64,000 nucleotides of DNA from Trichomonas vaginalis G3. Taxonomy: Eukaryota > Parabasalia > Trichomonadida > Trichomonadidae. The stretch's first letter is position 1. The number at the start of each line of letters is the position of its first letter. The DNA lies in NCBI RefSeq assembly GCF_026262505.1, contig NC_067205.1:7006001-7070000 (forward strand). The letters are read 5' to 3'. The position numbers and the translations under genes were made by a program. Positions 63,936 to 64,000 of the stretch are shown here, one piece after another. A model generated the notes under the pieces. That model was not told where the DNA came from. It searched no databases and was given only the letters and a program-made list of their open reading frames with translations.

Positions 63936-64000
63936 GCAAAAAATATATTTTTGGTTAGTCTTCATATCAATATTTTACAACAATTCCCCAATGTATAAAC

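Larger units (their letters stand above)
54790..64000. mobile_element. Polinton/Maverick element (right), partial
   Basis: A virus-like element of a different lineage from the left one, continuing past the window edge. The GC-richer, gene-free block at about 54790-55050 probably holds its terminal repeat, but the exact end is not resolved. Parts: two small unknown genes, a Pro-rich membrane protein, a double jelly-roll-type major capsid protein, a small basic gene region, a Lys-rich core-like protein, a minor capsid/penton-like region, a type B DNA polymerase region and an unknown gene on the plus strand. Integrase, packaging ATPase and protease are not seen and may lie beyond 64000. The capsid genes look whole; the polymerase region is decayed (at least five breaks), suggesting an older copy than the left element. 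Confidence 0.8.

Overview
The window is nuclear DNA from an AT-rich parabasalid protist, most likely a trichomonad of the Tritrichomonas type. Four kinds of evidence support this. Metabolism: there is a fused glucose-6-phosphate dehydrogenase / 6-phosphogluconolactonase. Gene families: there is a two-repeat Myb protein of trichomonad style, a BspA-like leucine-rich-repeat fragment and a membrane-anchored CAP protein. Promoters: several host genes have TCA-type initiators close to the ATG. Mobile DNA: there are large Polinton/Maverick elements. Host genes look intronless and are widely spaced. The species call is inference.

Layout. 1-11.9 kb is part of a Polinton-like element with a phage tail-collar-like C-terminus, a PrimPol-SF3 helicase framed by two minisatellite arrays in opposite orientation, a DDE integrase, a protein-primed type B DNA polymerase region and several unknown small genes. 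12.96-15.17 kb is a foldback element with arms of about 600 bp, into which a 942-bp element carrying a set of perfect hairpins has jumped. 15.5-16.7 kb is a CAP-domain surface protein. 17.2-20.5 kb holds three related beta-helix-like surface-protein copies or fragments. 20.7-21.1 kb is a BspA-like fragment cut off by a 3.9-kb array built entirely of hairpins (21.1-25.0 kb). 26.4-27.2 kb is a Myb regulator. 27.84-36.25 kb is a giant palindrome: two opposed tandem arrays of about 31 copies each of a 120-bp unit, inside diverged arms, the whole flanked by a 16-bp direct repeat. 37.3-41.7 kb is a second terminal-inverted-repeat element that carries a copy of the foldback arm and preserves the empty target site of the hairpin element.

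The host gene block is at 42.3-54.5 kb: G6PD-6PGL, an amino-acid transporter, a Rab fragment joined tail to tail to that transporter, a polytopic carrier, a PH-domain AGC kinase and a FOR20-like LisH protein. A small MITE lies at 44.96-45.74 kb. From about 54.8 kb to the right edge is a second, different Polinton with a capsid gene block and a decayed polymerase region; its far end is outside the window.

The most unusual material is repeat architecture rather than protein. A four-hairpin unit occurs in the same order at 14.0 kb and at 21.1-25.0 kb with different stem sequences but similar loops. Its carrier is a defined mobile unit (GTTGCATGCTAAG ends, ACTTCT target duplication, empty site found in the same window). 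Two host genes (CAP and kinase) are each one base out of frame at a homopolymer, so read or assembly error must be considered before any host gene here is called dead.
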